Source: Voacanga thouarsii
Lineage: Eukaryota > Streptophyta > Magnoliopsida > Gentianales > Apocynaceae
Direction of reading: 5' to 3'
Assembly (NCBI GenBank): GCA_026120185.1
Contig: JANUWF010001625.1
Span: 1,116,001-1,180,000 of the forward strand
Length of the DNA: 64,000 bases
The position numbers were made by a program, and so were the translations under genes. This document shows, piece by piece, positions 1 through 11,514 of the stretch (position 1 is its first letter; every line of letters begins with the position of its first letter). The notes under the pieces are model-generated. The model searched no databases, had not been told where the DNA came from, and was given only the letters and a program-made list of their open reading frames with translations.

Positions 1-130
1 ATTTATAGTCTAGAAGTCTTAGTTGTGCTTATTGAATAGGAAGGGTAAAATGGTAATTTTGCTTGAGGTCAAAATAGGAATATAGCTTAAAGATTAAATA
101 GGAAGAATATTTGGGAGAGAAAATAAGAAC

Positions 131-206
131 AAGAGTTGTTGTGGTTTAGTAGTTAGTGCTTGGGAATTAATCCCCAAGGTCTTGAGTTCAAATCCTATCA
201 TTTAAG
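131..206 (+). other. tRNA-like segment in X copy A (A-box and B-box)
   Basis: An A-box-like TGGTTTAGTAGTTA starts at 142 and a B-box-like GAGTTCAAATCC lies at 184-195. The spacing is tRNA-like. The same segment sits at the same relative place in copies B, E, I and F. There is no acceptor stem or clear anticodon arm, so this is a tRNA-derived or tRNA-mimicking segment, not a tRNA gene. Confidence 0.6.
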
Positions 207-1774
207 TTTTATCATGATTATTTTTATTTTATTTAAGGTTGAATTTTTCGTCCCTTGCATTCCATAAGTAGAAGGAGGAGTGATGTCCTAGGGGATACAT
301 GAAGGGAATGTCCTAATCATATTCTTATGCCCTAAAAGAATTCTTAAGGGATTCACGTCCTTTTATTCTCTAGCTTACCTTAAATTCTTTACCAATTAAG
401 TTTGTTCAATTTATCCAAATCCATTTTTTAATTCCAGAAAATTCAGCAAGGTTTATTGACCTTGGAATTTTGAAAATGGCTCTTAGAGGATAGAGTTTTG
501 ACGGAAAATAGGAAAGTAGTTAAGAAAGGTTCCCAAGAGAATTAATCTCCATGGTTGAACCTTCAAACTCCACTCCATAGCATTCATCTTCTTCATGGAA
601 GTAATCTGAAAAATTTACAGGTTCTTGGACAGTCTAGCCTTTGAAAACTTCAACCATTTTCTTAATCAAATACTGCCAGAAAAATGGACAACTTGTTTAG
701 CTTGAAGACTGAAATTCTTTGCCAAAAACCAGATTGCACAAAGCTGTGCAAACCAGAAAAAAATTCTGGACAATTTCGCAACATAGCAAGATAAAAATTA
801 AAGTTGCTTCTTTTGCCTTGAAACCGTTAATTTACCTCTACTTTCACCATTAAAGAAGGCTAGAAACTATCCTTAAAGGACCCTCAAATACCTCTCCAAA
901 CTCTCTGCAAATCGTCTAGAACATTGCAAAAAAACTGCAAGCCAATTTTAGCAAACAATTCGAATCTCAAACCAGAAAAATTCCAGCATTGCTTTCTCTT
1001 CAAGCCTTGTCCAAAAACCACCTCAAACTTCGGTGAAGTTATCCTTAGTCTGCCATGAACTGAGCTCTATTACCCTCCTCCACTAGCCTTACACCATTAG
1101 GCTCCATAGCCACTCCTCAAATTCCTCCTTCAATTACTTCAATCAAGCTTTCAATTGAAGTTCAAAAATTCCAGCAATTGCTCCATGAAAACTCCCTTGG
1201 ATTAAGCTTCAAACAATGAGAAATTCTCCCACCATTGCGCTCAGAAATTTGGCCAACCTTATAGCTCCTTCAACCCTAATTCATTTCAGCAAAACTAGTT
1301 GGCCATTGTAGCTTCCAAGAACCTCCATCAATCAAACAACATTATCATATCTTCTACCTTAAAACACTCCATAAATTACACCATTTGAATTTCAAACTAC
1401 CAAATTTCCCTCTTCTCCCTAATCTAAAATCAAATCACAGAAATCCCTCAATCATTCGGCCAACACCTTTAGCATTTCGTCCAGCTTTCTCTCTAATTCT
1501 CTCCATTTCTCCAAGAACACCAAGAACACACACTACCTTTCTTCAAGCCTAAGACCACTCTAAACACCTCCAATCCCTTCCAAAAACTCCAGATCACGCT
1601 TACTCACTCCCTAGAGTCCATTTCTGGATTTTATAACTTCAAATCTTGAAAACAAAAATCTGCAATCGAATCAGAAACCAGAATTTTTCTTGAAGTTTCA
1701 AGAACACCATCAAGGTAACCAAGAACAATTTTGTTCATCTTCTTTCCTTCAATCTTTAACATGATATACTAATA

Positions 1775-1778
<4 letters not shown>

Positions 1779-1812
<34 letters not shown>
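1779..1812 (+). repeat. CT microsatellite of X copy A
   Basis: A run of CT dinucleotides. It occupies the same position in every X copy, about 60 bp after a CAAGGTAA motif. Element C is inserted at its right end; CA/CT repeats resume at 9958. Confidence 0.9.
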
Positions 1813-1814
<2 letters not shown>

Positions 1815-4637
1815 GTAATAACCTGTCGTTCAAAGTGAAAAAAAAAATATATATATATATATAAAGGAATTAATGATATATTTTCCCTTCCTTATTATTA
1901 ATAGTATTACTAAGGCTATAAAGTAATAATATTATTCCTAATGTTATAGAATGGCCATCCCTAGTGCCATTATTATTAATAATAGTATTATTAATAATAT
2001 TGTTATTATTTTATTCTATTCTATTTTATTTTACTTTATTCTACTATCATTATTATTGTAGTTTAATGATAATCTATTATTCTACTATCATTATTAGCCA
2101 TTACTATTATTTTTATATATCTATTATTTAATACAAATACTTCTTGATAATATTAAAATATAGTATTATTAAATTCAATAATTATGTTGAATTATTATAT
2201 TATTTTTACCATTAGTATTTATATATATATATATATATATATCAATTAATACTATAAATATCTTAGCTATATCTATTTTATGAAAAGATATTTTAAGGGG
2301 CCCACAAGAAGTAAATGAAGAGGGCCCACAAGCATAATATATTTGACCAAGATTAACCATTCTTGGACTTTTTAATTAATTTTAATTGAGCTAAACTAGA
2401 TTAGGCCAAGTTAATTATAATTATGCATGGCCTTGTAAGGTTAGTGAATGCATTAGTGTTGAGACTTCTAGGGAGTTCTACAAGTTTCTACATGGTTCCA
2501 CAATTCTCTTGGAAAGCCTAAGAGCTTCTAGAATAACAAACTGACCTTAATTCCTTTTAGTAAGACCAAAGTAAGATCAAGAAGAACAAGCTATATAAAT
2601 AGGAGTAAGGGGGAGAATTTTCGGTCAAGAGAAAAAGCTGGGAGAAGAGGAGAAAACCAGAAAAGTAAAGAGAGGAAAGGAAGAACAAGAGAGAGACTAA
2701 GGGAGAGAGAGGGAGATTTCCGGCAGCAAAGGAGCAAGGAGAAGAAAGGAAGGAAAGGAGTATATAGCTTTGCCCTCATCTTGGAAAGGTAAGAGATCAT
2801 TTCCCAAAAGCTAAAAGAATGATATTAGAAGTTGGAAACTAAATGCATATGAATTTGTTGATGTTGAGCAATGAAAATATTTTGATGTTGTGATGGATGT
2901 TGAATTGACCGGTTGGTGTAGTGATGGGTTGAGTATGGTTTTCAGTTCATTTAATGTGTATTGGAGTGATGGTATACTGAAAATTTGAAAAGAAAAAGGA
3001 AGGAAGTGATAAAGAAAACAAGAAAAGCCATTTGTTAATAACAACTCACTAGTTGTGTTGTTTGGAAATATTAAAGGAAATCTGAGTAGTTGTGACTGGA
3101 AATTGAGCATAAATGACTCTAAACATGTCATAGACTAGTTATAAAGGATTTAGAACAAGTTGTGTGGAGGTTGTGAGGGTTTTGAATGGCTAAGAGATCA
3201 TGAACAACAAGAAGGGTGAAAACTGCCAAAATTTACTGGTTTGGTAAGCTGGGAATAATTTATTTTTTTGAACAAAAGAGAAGTGATGGGCATGAAAACC
3301 TGTTATAAAATGATTTTGGGATGTTAAATAAGGTATTGGAGGGTTTAAATGTGATAGGATATGTAGAAGAAACCATAGAAACAAATTAAAACAAGTTGAG
3401 CTTCTAAACAGTAATTCTGGACCTCCAGCTCGGAGCGGTAAGTTTAGCTGGAAAACTGAATGAAATGGAGAGAGGGTTGAATACCTCATGACCTTAAATG
3501 GATATATAAATGTCATAGGAGTATTTATGAAGTGTTTTCACCTCATTTGGATCTGAATTGGAAGATTTATGTACAAAATACTGGAAAGTGACGAAACTGG
3601 ACTCCAAACTCGGAATAGTGGAATCAACTGAAAAACTGTACAAAATGGGATGGAGTTTGCATGACTCATGACCTGGAATTGATAGAGGGATATCTTAGGG
3701 ATATTATGGAAGTAACCTCACCTTATTTGGAGCTATATTGAATAAGTTATGTGAAAAATAGTGGAGGATGGTAAAGCTGTAAAACCAGAAAACCATCCAA
3801 AGCATTAATCCATTTATTTCTTTAAGAAAATTATAGCAACCTTATCCAAACCATTAAGCATTTGAAACCATTATGTAATAATACTGAGATATACAAATGG
3901 TGTAGGTGAATCAAGTCGAGGGAACTCCTTTTAGGACTATACACGAGTGCAACTTCGACTTAGTATACAAGGTGAGTCCCATTGATTTCTAAACCCTTTT
4001 AAAGGCTAGTGTTCTTTGATTTTCCATGGAATGCTATGTTTTATGCCATTATTGAAATCCTCGAATATGTTTAAGGTTTACATGAGCAAGATTTGCTTTT
4101 ATGCTATTTCGGACAAGAATAAATTTCATATTTAGCTTGGAAACCTTATTGGATGTTTAAAACACGGATTTTGTGAATTTAGTCCTTTTGGATTAAATAT
4201 TTGGGATTACCGAAATATGGTAAATGTCGGAATCGGGTGTTTGGAGAATAATCCAAATATCCTTATTGGAATATTTTATGAAAACTATTGAAACTCGGGT
4301 ATTCGGTAAATGTCCGAATTATCCTTATTGGAACTCTTGTGAATATATTTCAAATCGGGTAAGGGTAAAATGACCCGGATACCATCAAAAAGTCTTTTGG
4401 AACCTGGTATGTGTAAGATGACCCGAATGTCCTTGGAAAATGACTTTTGTGATTGAGTACGGGAAAATAACTTGGTTACTCTTAGAAACACGTTTTGATG
4501 TGTGAGTAAAACCTTTTATTTGGTTTCAACATGATTTTGGAAAATATTGTTTTAGCCCCAAAATGTTTTGATTGAAGATCCTACGGGATCAAATAACCCT
4601 CTGGCCTGATCAGTTAGATGGGGTTGGTATAGCTGCG

Positions 4638-4649
4638 TTGAGTACTTAG
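4638..4649 (+). other. Degenerate palindrome of the LTR structured module (family C)
   Basis: TTGAGTACTTAG matches the perfect palindrome TTGAGTACTCAA seen in X and J LTRs at the same relative position. It marks the start of the structured region in family C. Confidence 0.5.
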
Positions 4650-4958
4650 CAAGGACTTTGATCTTTGTACTAGTCCATGTTAGAGGTAGACGACCCCAAG
4701 TAACCTGGCTAGTTCTGTGGATTGTCTTACTCCAAACAGGGCGACAGGACATTGAGATGAGTCGTCCTGGCTAGTCGTTTAGTGCCTGGCAATTGCCGTG
4801 TTTGTGAATGCGTTTGTGAATGCTTGTTGTTTTTTAGTCATTCGCTAGAATAAGGATGGGATGTTCGGGGCGTTTGACTCCTTGCTACCTCGATGGTGAT
4901 TGACGTCAGGATTGGGACCCCTGGCTGATGGAGGCAAGTAAAAGATCCCTAAGTGCAT

Positions 4959-4986
4959 GGTGAGGTACATTTGTACACTGCTCACC
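4959..4986 (+). other. Stem-loop in C LTR, arms GGTGAG and CTCACC
   Basis: Perfect 6-bp arms enclose an inner GTAC...GTAC pair. LTR J has the same arms at 38563-38581. X copies have GGTAGG/CCTACC at the equivalent place, which changes both strands of two pairs. Confidence 0.55.
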
Positions 4987-5589
4987 CTTTCGGCCTGACA
5001 TGGGTGACGTGCTGTAAAGCGCAGTCCCTGGCACCAGAAACCGTGTAGCAAAAGGCGAAGTTCCTTGAACTTTACACGCGGGTCGCACTTCTAAAAGGGG
5101 AAGAACCCGCATTTATTAAAATTAGGGGCCATATGTTTGGAAATTATTGTTTTTCAAATGTACATGATAACTTGATCCTAAATTTACCAATTTCTGCTAT
5201 TTCGCTGTTGTGAAATTTATTTCAGTAAAGAAAATGAAAATCATCTCTCTTCTGAGCAAAACACTAGCACACACGGGACTCACAGAGTATACCACTAACA
5301 CGTGTATTTGTCCTTTCTATTTTAGGGATTGGAGATATGAAACCCCAGTCAAGACCAACCTTAAAGTAAGGGGGTTGGGGATGCATAACATGCTTTATTT
5401 CATGTTTAAATATGCTTTCATATGATTTTTATATGCTTTGGATATGAGTTTATTGTTTTGAAGTTGTGTGGGTGAATGTTGTGTGAGAAGGGCAAAATGA
5501 TAATTTTTACCCGAGGTGAAAATAGGGAGATAGCTTGTGGATTGAATAGAAAATAATTTTTCTAGTGAAAGTATCAACAACAGTTGTTG

Positions 5590-5644
5590 TGGTTTAGTGG
5601 TTAGAGCTTTAGAATAAATTATTGAGGTCTAAGGTTCAAAGTCC
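5590..5644 (+). other. tRNA-like segment in X copy B
   Basis: An A-box-like TGGTTTAGTGGTTAGAGC lies at 5590-5607 and a B-box-like GGTTCAAAGTCC at 5633-5644. It is the same embedded segment as in copy A, with a better A-box. Confidence 0.6.
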
Positions 5645-7280
5645 ATTATAGAAGCTTTAGCTTGAGTAAATTTTATTTTGCTTGGGAAAGGATGGTTTCG
5701 GCCTTAAGGGCCTAGATTAATGTGGTGATGATGTTCTAGGAGAGATATGATAGAAGTAATCTCATTCCACTCCTTTTACTCTTCTCGAAATTCTTATAGG
5801 GAAAATCATCCTTCCTTGATCTTTAATTTTCCTCAATTCTCAACTCATTAGTTTGATTAAGATGTTCTAGCCTTTTTCTTTCCAGAAAATCCAGTAGAGT
5901 GTTGAGGTCTTTTAGGATCAAAATGTCTTGGCAAAAGACTTCTTTTGGTTTGGAAAATATGGTAGATTTGTGGGAAAATTCAAGAGGAAAATCCCTCTTG
6001 AAATCTTGCTGAAATTTTCCTCTATCTTAGTTCATCTATCTTCATGGAATGAGCTGAAATTTTCCAGCTTGTTGTACCTTCAAAAGGTCAAAAATTCTAG
6101 CTCACATTCCCTCCCAAATGCTGCCAGAAAAATGGTCTTTAGGATCAGTTTGAAACTTGAAAATTCTTGACCAATTTCGGACTGCATAAGCTGGAGAAAA
6201 GCAGGAAAAATTCCTGTATGAAAACCAGTTTTGGGAGCTCAAAACCAAGCTGCTTTCTCCCAGATTTTGTGCAGCACCTTAGCTATGTTTTTCCTCCATA
6301 AAGAAGGATGGAAACCAGCCTTGAATATGCTGAAATCCCCTTCAAAACTCGCTGCAAAATGGCTCTAAATAGCAGACAAAAATCTGCCCAAAAAATCACT
6401 GTGCAGCGAAATTTCTGTGCAGAATTTTTTGTCCAGCTTGTTCCCTATTTTGTTCCAACCGAAAACCCCAACCTACTTCTGTCAAAACCTCCCTTAAACC
6501 TCCATTAACAGAGCTACATTGTTTCCCTCAAGCTTCTGGATGAAAGGCAGCAATGGCTGTCCGAAAATCCCTCAACCAAATCCTTGCAATTTAGCTTGAT
6601 TACTTTCCAAAATTTCAGCCATCTTGTTTAACAACTTTCAATAAAATTTTGCTCAATTGATCAGATGTCTTCTCCACCATTGTGCACCTTAGTTTCGGCC
6701 ATCACAAGACTCCTTTAACCAGCTTTAATTCCCCAGAAGAGCTGCAGAATCCAGTCGGCCATAGGAGACTTCAAGCTGTCCAAACAAATCAAGATATTCT
6801 TAGGATATCTACTTTCCAAATTCACTTCCCAAAAATATTCTTCAAGGATTGTAACAACTAACCTTTCATTTTTCCTTTCAAATCAGAGAATCAACTCCCT
6901 AAACCCTACTAGAATTCGGCCAGGCCTATTCCCACAGAAAAAAATCGGCAGCTGCACAAACCATCTCTCCCTCTCTCGATTTTTCTTCAAGCATCAAGAA
7001 CACACACACACTACACCAAGAACACCCACTTCTTCTCTACACCTAATACCCCTCCAAACTACCTCAAACTCTCACGAAAATCTCCAGATTTAGTCTACTC
7101 ATTGCTGTGAATCCATCAACACCATTATTAACATCAAAATCCTCCAAACATCTTGCTACATCAGATCAAAGCAGAATTTTCTGAACAAGAACATCTTCAA
7201 GGTAAATTCACTCTATCAACATCATCCTCTTCAAACTTGATCTCTAGTGAGAATCTATATAAATAATCATGCTAATGACT

Positions 7281-7286
7281 TCTTCT

Positions 7287-7334
<48 letters not shown>
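7281..7334 (+). repeat. CT microsatellite of X copy B
   Basis: A CT run of about 50 bp, followed by a CGAAATTCCCTC region shared with other X copies. A donor-like CAAGGTAA precedes it at about 7198. Confidence 0.9.
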
Positions 7335-7337
<3 letters not shown>

Positions 7338-8836
7338 GACCGAAATTCCCTCTCTTGGCCGAATGGTCTCTTCCTCCATGACCATGCTTTCGCCACCTTT
7401 CTTGAACAAGATTAGCCATCTAGGAGTTGAGATCTTCTCTAAACTCCTTCAAGTCATTCATCAACCAAGTAAGTACCTTCAATCCTCTCTTTAAACTTTA
7501 GAATCATGTCTCTAGGTTGATGTTGTGAGAAGATGAATGGCGATGGGTTTGTGTATGTGTTGTTGTCGAGATTGAAGCATGGGTATATGGATGGTTGTGA
7601 AGGAGATGGGATTTATGCATGGAAGGATGATATTGGTGGATTGAATGATGAGTTAAGGTTTGATGCATGTCATAGGTAGTATTTGTGTTGAAGCATGCTA
7701 GAGATTATGTCCCCATTGGTGAATAGGATTTGTATGCATGATTAGATTTTGAAGCCATGATCATGTTTATGCTAGTAGAGGTTAAAGCATGTCTTAATAA
7801 ATTTAGATCTATGCCTATGTGCAAGATTTGGATGATTTGATGAATTAAAGGATTGAGTATGTTATTGATTATGGTTGACCATGGAATCTTGATCATGATC
7901 TAGTTGTCCCTAAGCAACTTTTATTTCATGAATAAAATATTTACTAATAATTTTTGCTAGAGAATTTCGAAAACCCTAGGAAGGGTAGATTTGGAATTAT
8001 AATATATGTAAAGGATATTTTAGTCAAATAAATAATAACTTTTCTAGAAAATAAAATAAATAAATATTATTTAAAATAAAGAAATTAATTAAAGCCTTTA
8101 TGGAAAAGATTTATACTGAATAAAATATTTAGTAAATCAAAACCCTTAAGGATTTACTTATTATTTTCCAAGAAAGACTTATTAAATTTAATCTTAACTA
8201 GTTTTAGCTATCAATTATTTTCTAACAACTAAGCTATCATTAAATCACTATTTTACCTAGTAGCACCTATGACTCCTGATCAAATAAACTCTCAACTTTC
8301 CTTAACAAGATTTAAACTTTCAAATTATTAGAATTTATTTCCTAATCCATTAATTATTTTAAATAACAAATTAAACTTAGCTTATAAACCTATTCAATTA
8401 TTGTTTTGCCTTAAAGCTTGGGACAGTAGGATCATGGTAGTAGTGAATTAAGTTGATTTAAAATTGAGGAAGTGGATTGTGGCTTGAATCTGATTAAGAT
8501 TTGTATTTGCCCATGTGGGGTTAGGTCAGCTGTTCGAGACCTTGTTGTTGTGAGCAAGTATTAGGTAAGCTCCTGCATAAAACCTAATTGATGTGAAATG
8601 ATTTCCTTATAGCAAGCCAAATGTGGAGTGCAAGGACACTCGGTTAATTGAAAGCAATTGAGGGTTGAATTCATCATTAATTCCAATGCTTAAATTATTT
8701 AAAAGTCTTTGAGCAGATTTTTCCAAACTTGAAACTCTTTCTAAAACTAATTTCCCCCAAAGCTTTGGAAACCCTCAAATTGTTATTTTCATGAAGAACA
8801 ATGCTTTGTTCATTTTATCCCAAGTGGGGAATGTCG

Positions 8837-9154
8837 TTGAGTACTCAATATGGGTGGACTACTAGGACTAGTCTTTGAAGGGTTAGGGTAAGTCACTCAG
8901 TAGGTGGCCACCTCTGAGGGGTGAGTCCTTCCTGGATAAGATGCCAGTTCCAGTGAGTCGTGCCGGTCCGAGCTAGCAGTTTATTTTGTTTCAGTCAAGT
9001 GACTGTGTTTTTGTCGGAATGGACACCCGGCGGTTGTTTGGGTATAGAGAATGAGGAGTATCTTGTCCAGTAGGCCGATCACCTACTTTTGTCAGTCTGC
9101 ACAAAGTGTTAGGCATTCTGACCGGTTATGGGGCCCAACGTGTGGTAACCCATA
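8837..9154 (+). other. Structured LTR module of X copy B
   Basis: Starts with the perfect palindrome TTGAGTACTCAA (8837-8848). A large stem-loop follows with outer arms CTCAG/CTGAG around the self-complementary AGGTGGCCACCT. Next come GTAGG/CCTAC, then GTCAG..TGC / GCA..CTGAC around a loop containing ACAAAGTGT, and last TATGGG/CCCATA around CCAACGTGTGG. The pattern is visible directly; that it folds in RNA is inference. Confidence 0.6.
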
Positions 9155-9570
9155 TCCCTTTCTTTCGAGTGGATGATTTCATTACTTATGTATGGCTAGA
9201 AGAGCCAAAACACCACTCTTTCTTTTGACTAATGTTTATTGCTTGCCAATGTTTCTCTTATAAAGATTTCACGCTTTGCATCCATGAACTGTTGCCACTA
9301 AACACCCAAAGCACACACGGACTTACTGAGATTTCTGTCTCACCACCTTTTATCATGATTTCAGGTTGATCCTGTTGTGGGTGAGTAGCTACCTTGGAAG
9401 AGAATGTGTCTTTTGATTTTATGTATTGCTTTGGGGAGACGGAAGTGGATGATTTTAATTATGGTTTTTGTTTTGGAATTTCATGGATGTACTTTTGAAG
9501 TATTTTAGGTTGTAATAAATTCTTTTTAGTTTGAGTATTATTTATTTCAGCAATTTTATTTGTGACCTAG

Positions 9571-9644
9571 TTATAAAGACCCCTTATCCTTTGGATGGGG
9601 CGACATCCCAGCCCTGGCGGGCCTAGGTTTTCCGGGGTGTTACA
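9571..9644 (+). terminator. LTR terminal block with two hairpins (X copy B)
   Basis: Begins TTATAAAGACCCC, then GGATG/CATCC around GGGCGA, then GCCC/GGGC, ending GGGGTGTTACA. The layout recurs at the 3' end of every X, J, C and Tekay LTR. An RNA 3'-end or terminator role is inference. Confidence 0.4.
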
Positions 9645-9957
9645 GGAGCTGAAGAATAACGACGGTATTCCAGGACTTCGTCTGTAGCACTGGATAGCAA
9701 ATCTTTTGGAGTGATCATTGTACATAGACTATGAGATGTTTCATCTTATGTATTTTGGAAGCTATGACAATGTACCTATCGTGACTCATATGTTTATATA
9801 AATAAAGAGCATGTTTCATATATTTTCTTAAGTTTCAACTTATCTCTTGCTTTAACTTTAAATCATTATAAAGACCCCTAGTCTGAGGAGTTGGACGGGG
9901 CGGCATCCCACCTGAGCCTGGCCCACTATGTTAAGAAAAGAAATGTGGGGTGTTACA
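9645..9957 (+). mobile_element. LTR family C, right part
   Basis: The last 313 bp of LTR C after nested copy B. It ends with the shared terminal layout: ATAAAGACCCC, GGACGGGGCGGCATCCC, then TGTGGGGTGTTACA. Its first five bases are the duplicated target of B. Confidence 0.75.
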
Positions 9958-10683
9958 CACACTCTCTCTCTTGGCCTAAATGGTAGCTACAACCATGGCT
10001 GTTTTTCTTCTTCTCTCTTGGTCGGTTCAAGCCTCCCAAGCGTGCGGATCTCCTTAAACCTTCATCAAAATAGTCATCAACCAAGTATTTCTCTTCAAAC
10101 TTCTCTTTAATTCTACAGTCATGTCTCTTAGATGTTGATGGAAAAAGATAGAATATGATTAGGGATTGAGTATATGCTTTCGTATGAAGGAGTTGAGATT
10201 GGAGCATGTGAATGTTTGGCCTTAGTTAAGCTTTATGAAATTTCTTGTGGGTCGATACATGTTCTTCATGTCTTGAGTGAGTATGGATGTATAAGCATGT
10301 TAGATATTATGTCACCTTTGGTGAATAGGGTATTATGTTCTTGTTTTCATTGAAGCCATGAATATGATTATGCTTAGTAGAGATTTAGCCATATGATAGT
10401 AGGTATGGGTTTAAGCCTTTATTCATGCATAGAATGATTTGTTGATTGATGTTGGAGTTTATGTTCATGATTCTTGTTAACAATAGGAAAATTATGATCA
10501 TGACCTTGTTGATTCTATGCTATTTTAATTGGTCAATTTTATTACGTTAATTAAAATTAATATTGTGATTTCCTCCGAAGATTTCGAAAACCCTAGGAAG
10601 TTGTAATTACAATATTAAATGGAACAGTAATATTTTAGCCAAATAAATGATATCTTTTATGAAAGATAATATATATAAATATT

Positions 10684-10689
<6 letters not shown>

Positions 10690-10728
<39 letters not shown>
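10690..10728 (+). repeat. AAT trinucleotide microsatellite
   Basis: About 13 AAT units in the AT-rich middle of X copy A. A shorter version is at the matching place in copy F (about 49916-49936). Confidence 0.9.
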
Positions 10729-10733
<5 letters not shown>

Positions 10734-11514
10734 GCCTTTTATATAAATAATAATAATAGGTAAAATATTAATCTTGTAGGCTATATATTCATAAATACTA
10801 TTGAAATTTATTTATTTTCTATTGATCAAAATTTATTTATTATTAATTATATGTATTATTTTCTATCTATTAATTATTAATTAAGAGATTAGTAACAATT
10901 TATTATTTATTTTAATAATATCATCTAGGACTTATGATTATTCATCAATTAAACCATAGTTTATTTATTAATAACAACACTCGAGATTTGTATTTGAACC
11001 TATAACTTATTAGTAATTATTTTACAACCCCTAGTTATTTTTACTTATCAAGCTAGACTTATTTTATAAAACCCTTTATCATCTAGCATTAAAGCTTAGG
11101 ACATTAGGGTCATAATTGTAATAAGTTGAACTAGGATTATTTATGGAAGTAAATATAGCTTGAGTATAACCATATGTCTTGTGTTTATCCCAGGCGGGGT
11201 TAGGTCAGCTTTGGAAGATTTGTGAATTTGCAAGCAAAGGATCATGTAAGCTCCTGCATAAAATTATTTGATGACAAAAGGTTACTATGGCAAGCCAAAC
11301 GCGAAGTGTATGGACACACATTTTGTAAAGACAATTAAGGACTGTTTCCGTTCTTGTTCAGTCAAACAAATCATTTGAAAATCAAACAAGCAGTTTTACT
11401 CAAATACTAAACTCTTCTAAAAACCAACTTTGACACAAATTTTAGAAACCCTTAATTGCTATTTCCGAGTAAAGTAATGTTTTAACCGTTTTCTCCCAAG
11501 TGGGACAATCAACG

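Larger units (their letters stand above)
1..1813 (+). mobile_element. Family X LTR, copy A, left part (continues at 9958)
   Basis: This is the 5' part of a long non-coding LTR. Its first bases align with positions about 115 bp inside copy F (47269-51484), so roughly 0.1 kb lies outside the window. It carries the family landmarks in order: a tRNA-like segment, a long A/C-rich stretch full of short CCAGAAA and CAGCAAA phrases, a donor-like CAAGGTAA near 1713, and a CT microsatellite. Element C interrupts it at 1814, and the rest of the copy resumes at 9958. No protein coding was seen. Total reconstructed length is about 4.27 kb, like the other copies. Confidence 0.8.
1814..5335 (+). mobile_element. 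LTR family C, left part (continues at 9645)
   Basis: Starts TGTAATAACC and ends at 9957 with GGGGTGTTACA, which form an imperfect inverted terminal pair. The combined length without nested copy B is about 3.83 kb. It contains AT-rich sequence with AT and TA repeats (about 1848-1863 and 2220-2241), then a purine-rich stretch (2620-2770) resembling the Tekay LTR at 18360-18510 read in reverse. Its right part (4540-5335) aligns with the reverse of the Tekay LTR at 12304-13224, so C is a relative of that chromovirus LTR. No coding was seen. No clean target duplication is visible, because the insertion lies in a microsatellite. Confidence 0.7.
5336..9644 (+). mobile_element. Family X solo LTR, copy B
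   Basis: A complete 4309-bp LTR running from TATGAAACCCC (a mutated TGTGAAACCCC) to GGGGTGTTACA. It is flanked by GGAGA (5331-5335) and GGAGC (9645-9649), a 5-bp duplication with one mismatch. It is inserted in LTR C. Inside are a tRNA-like segment, a CT repeat, an AT-rich middle (7900-8400), the structured module and the terminal block. It holds no coding region, primer site or polypurine tract, so it is a solo LTR or an LTR-only non-autonomous unit. Shared termini and module with the coding chromovirus point to a Tekay-clade origin. Confidence 0.85.

Noticed and set aside
131..206. A genuine tRNA gene
   Set aside because: Only A-box and B-box are present. There is no acceptor stem, the anticodon arm is not convincing, and the segment is repeated at one fixed place in five LTR copies.
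2591..3516. Three minus-strand ORFs as host genes
   Set aside because: They lie in LTR C, on the strand opposite to its direction, and their Leu/Ser/Phe-rich composition follows from purine-rich tracts. No domain is recognisable.
10690..10728. AAT repeat as a regulatory element
   Set aside because: A simple microsatellite in the AT-rich middle of an X LTR; a shorter form in copy F suggests slippage only.
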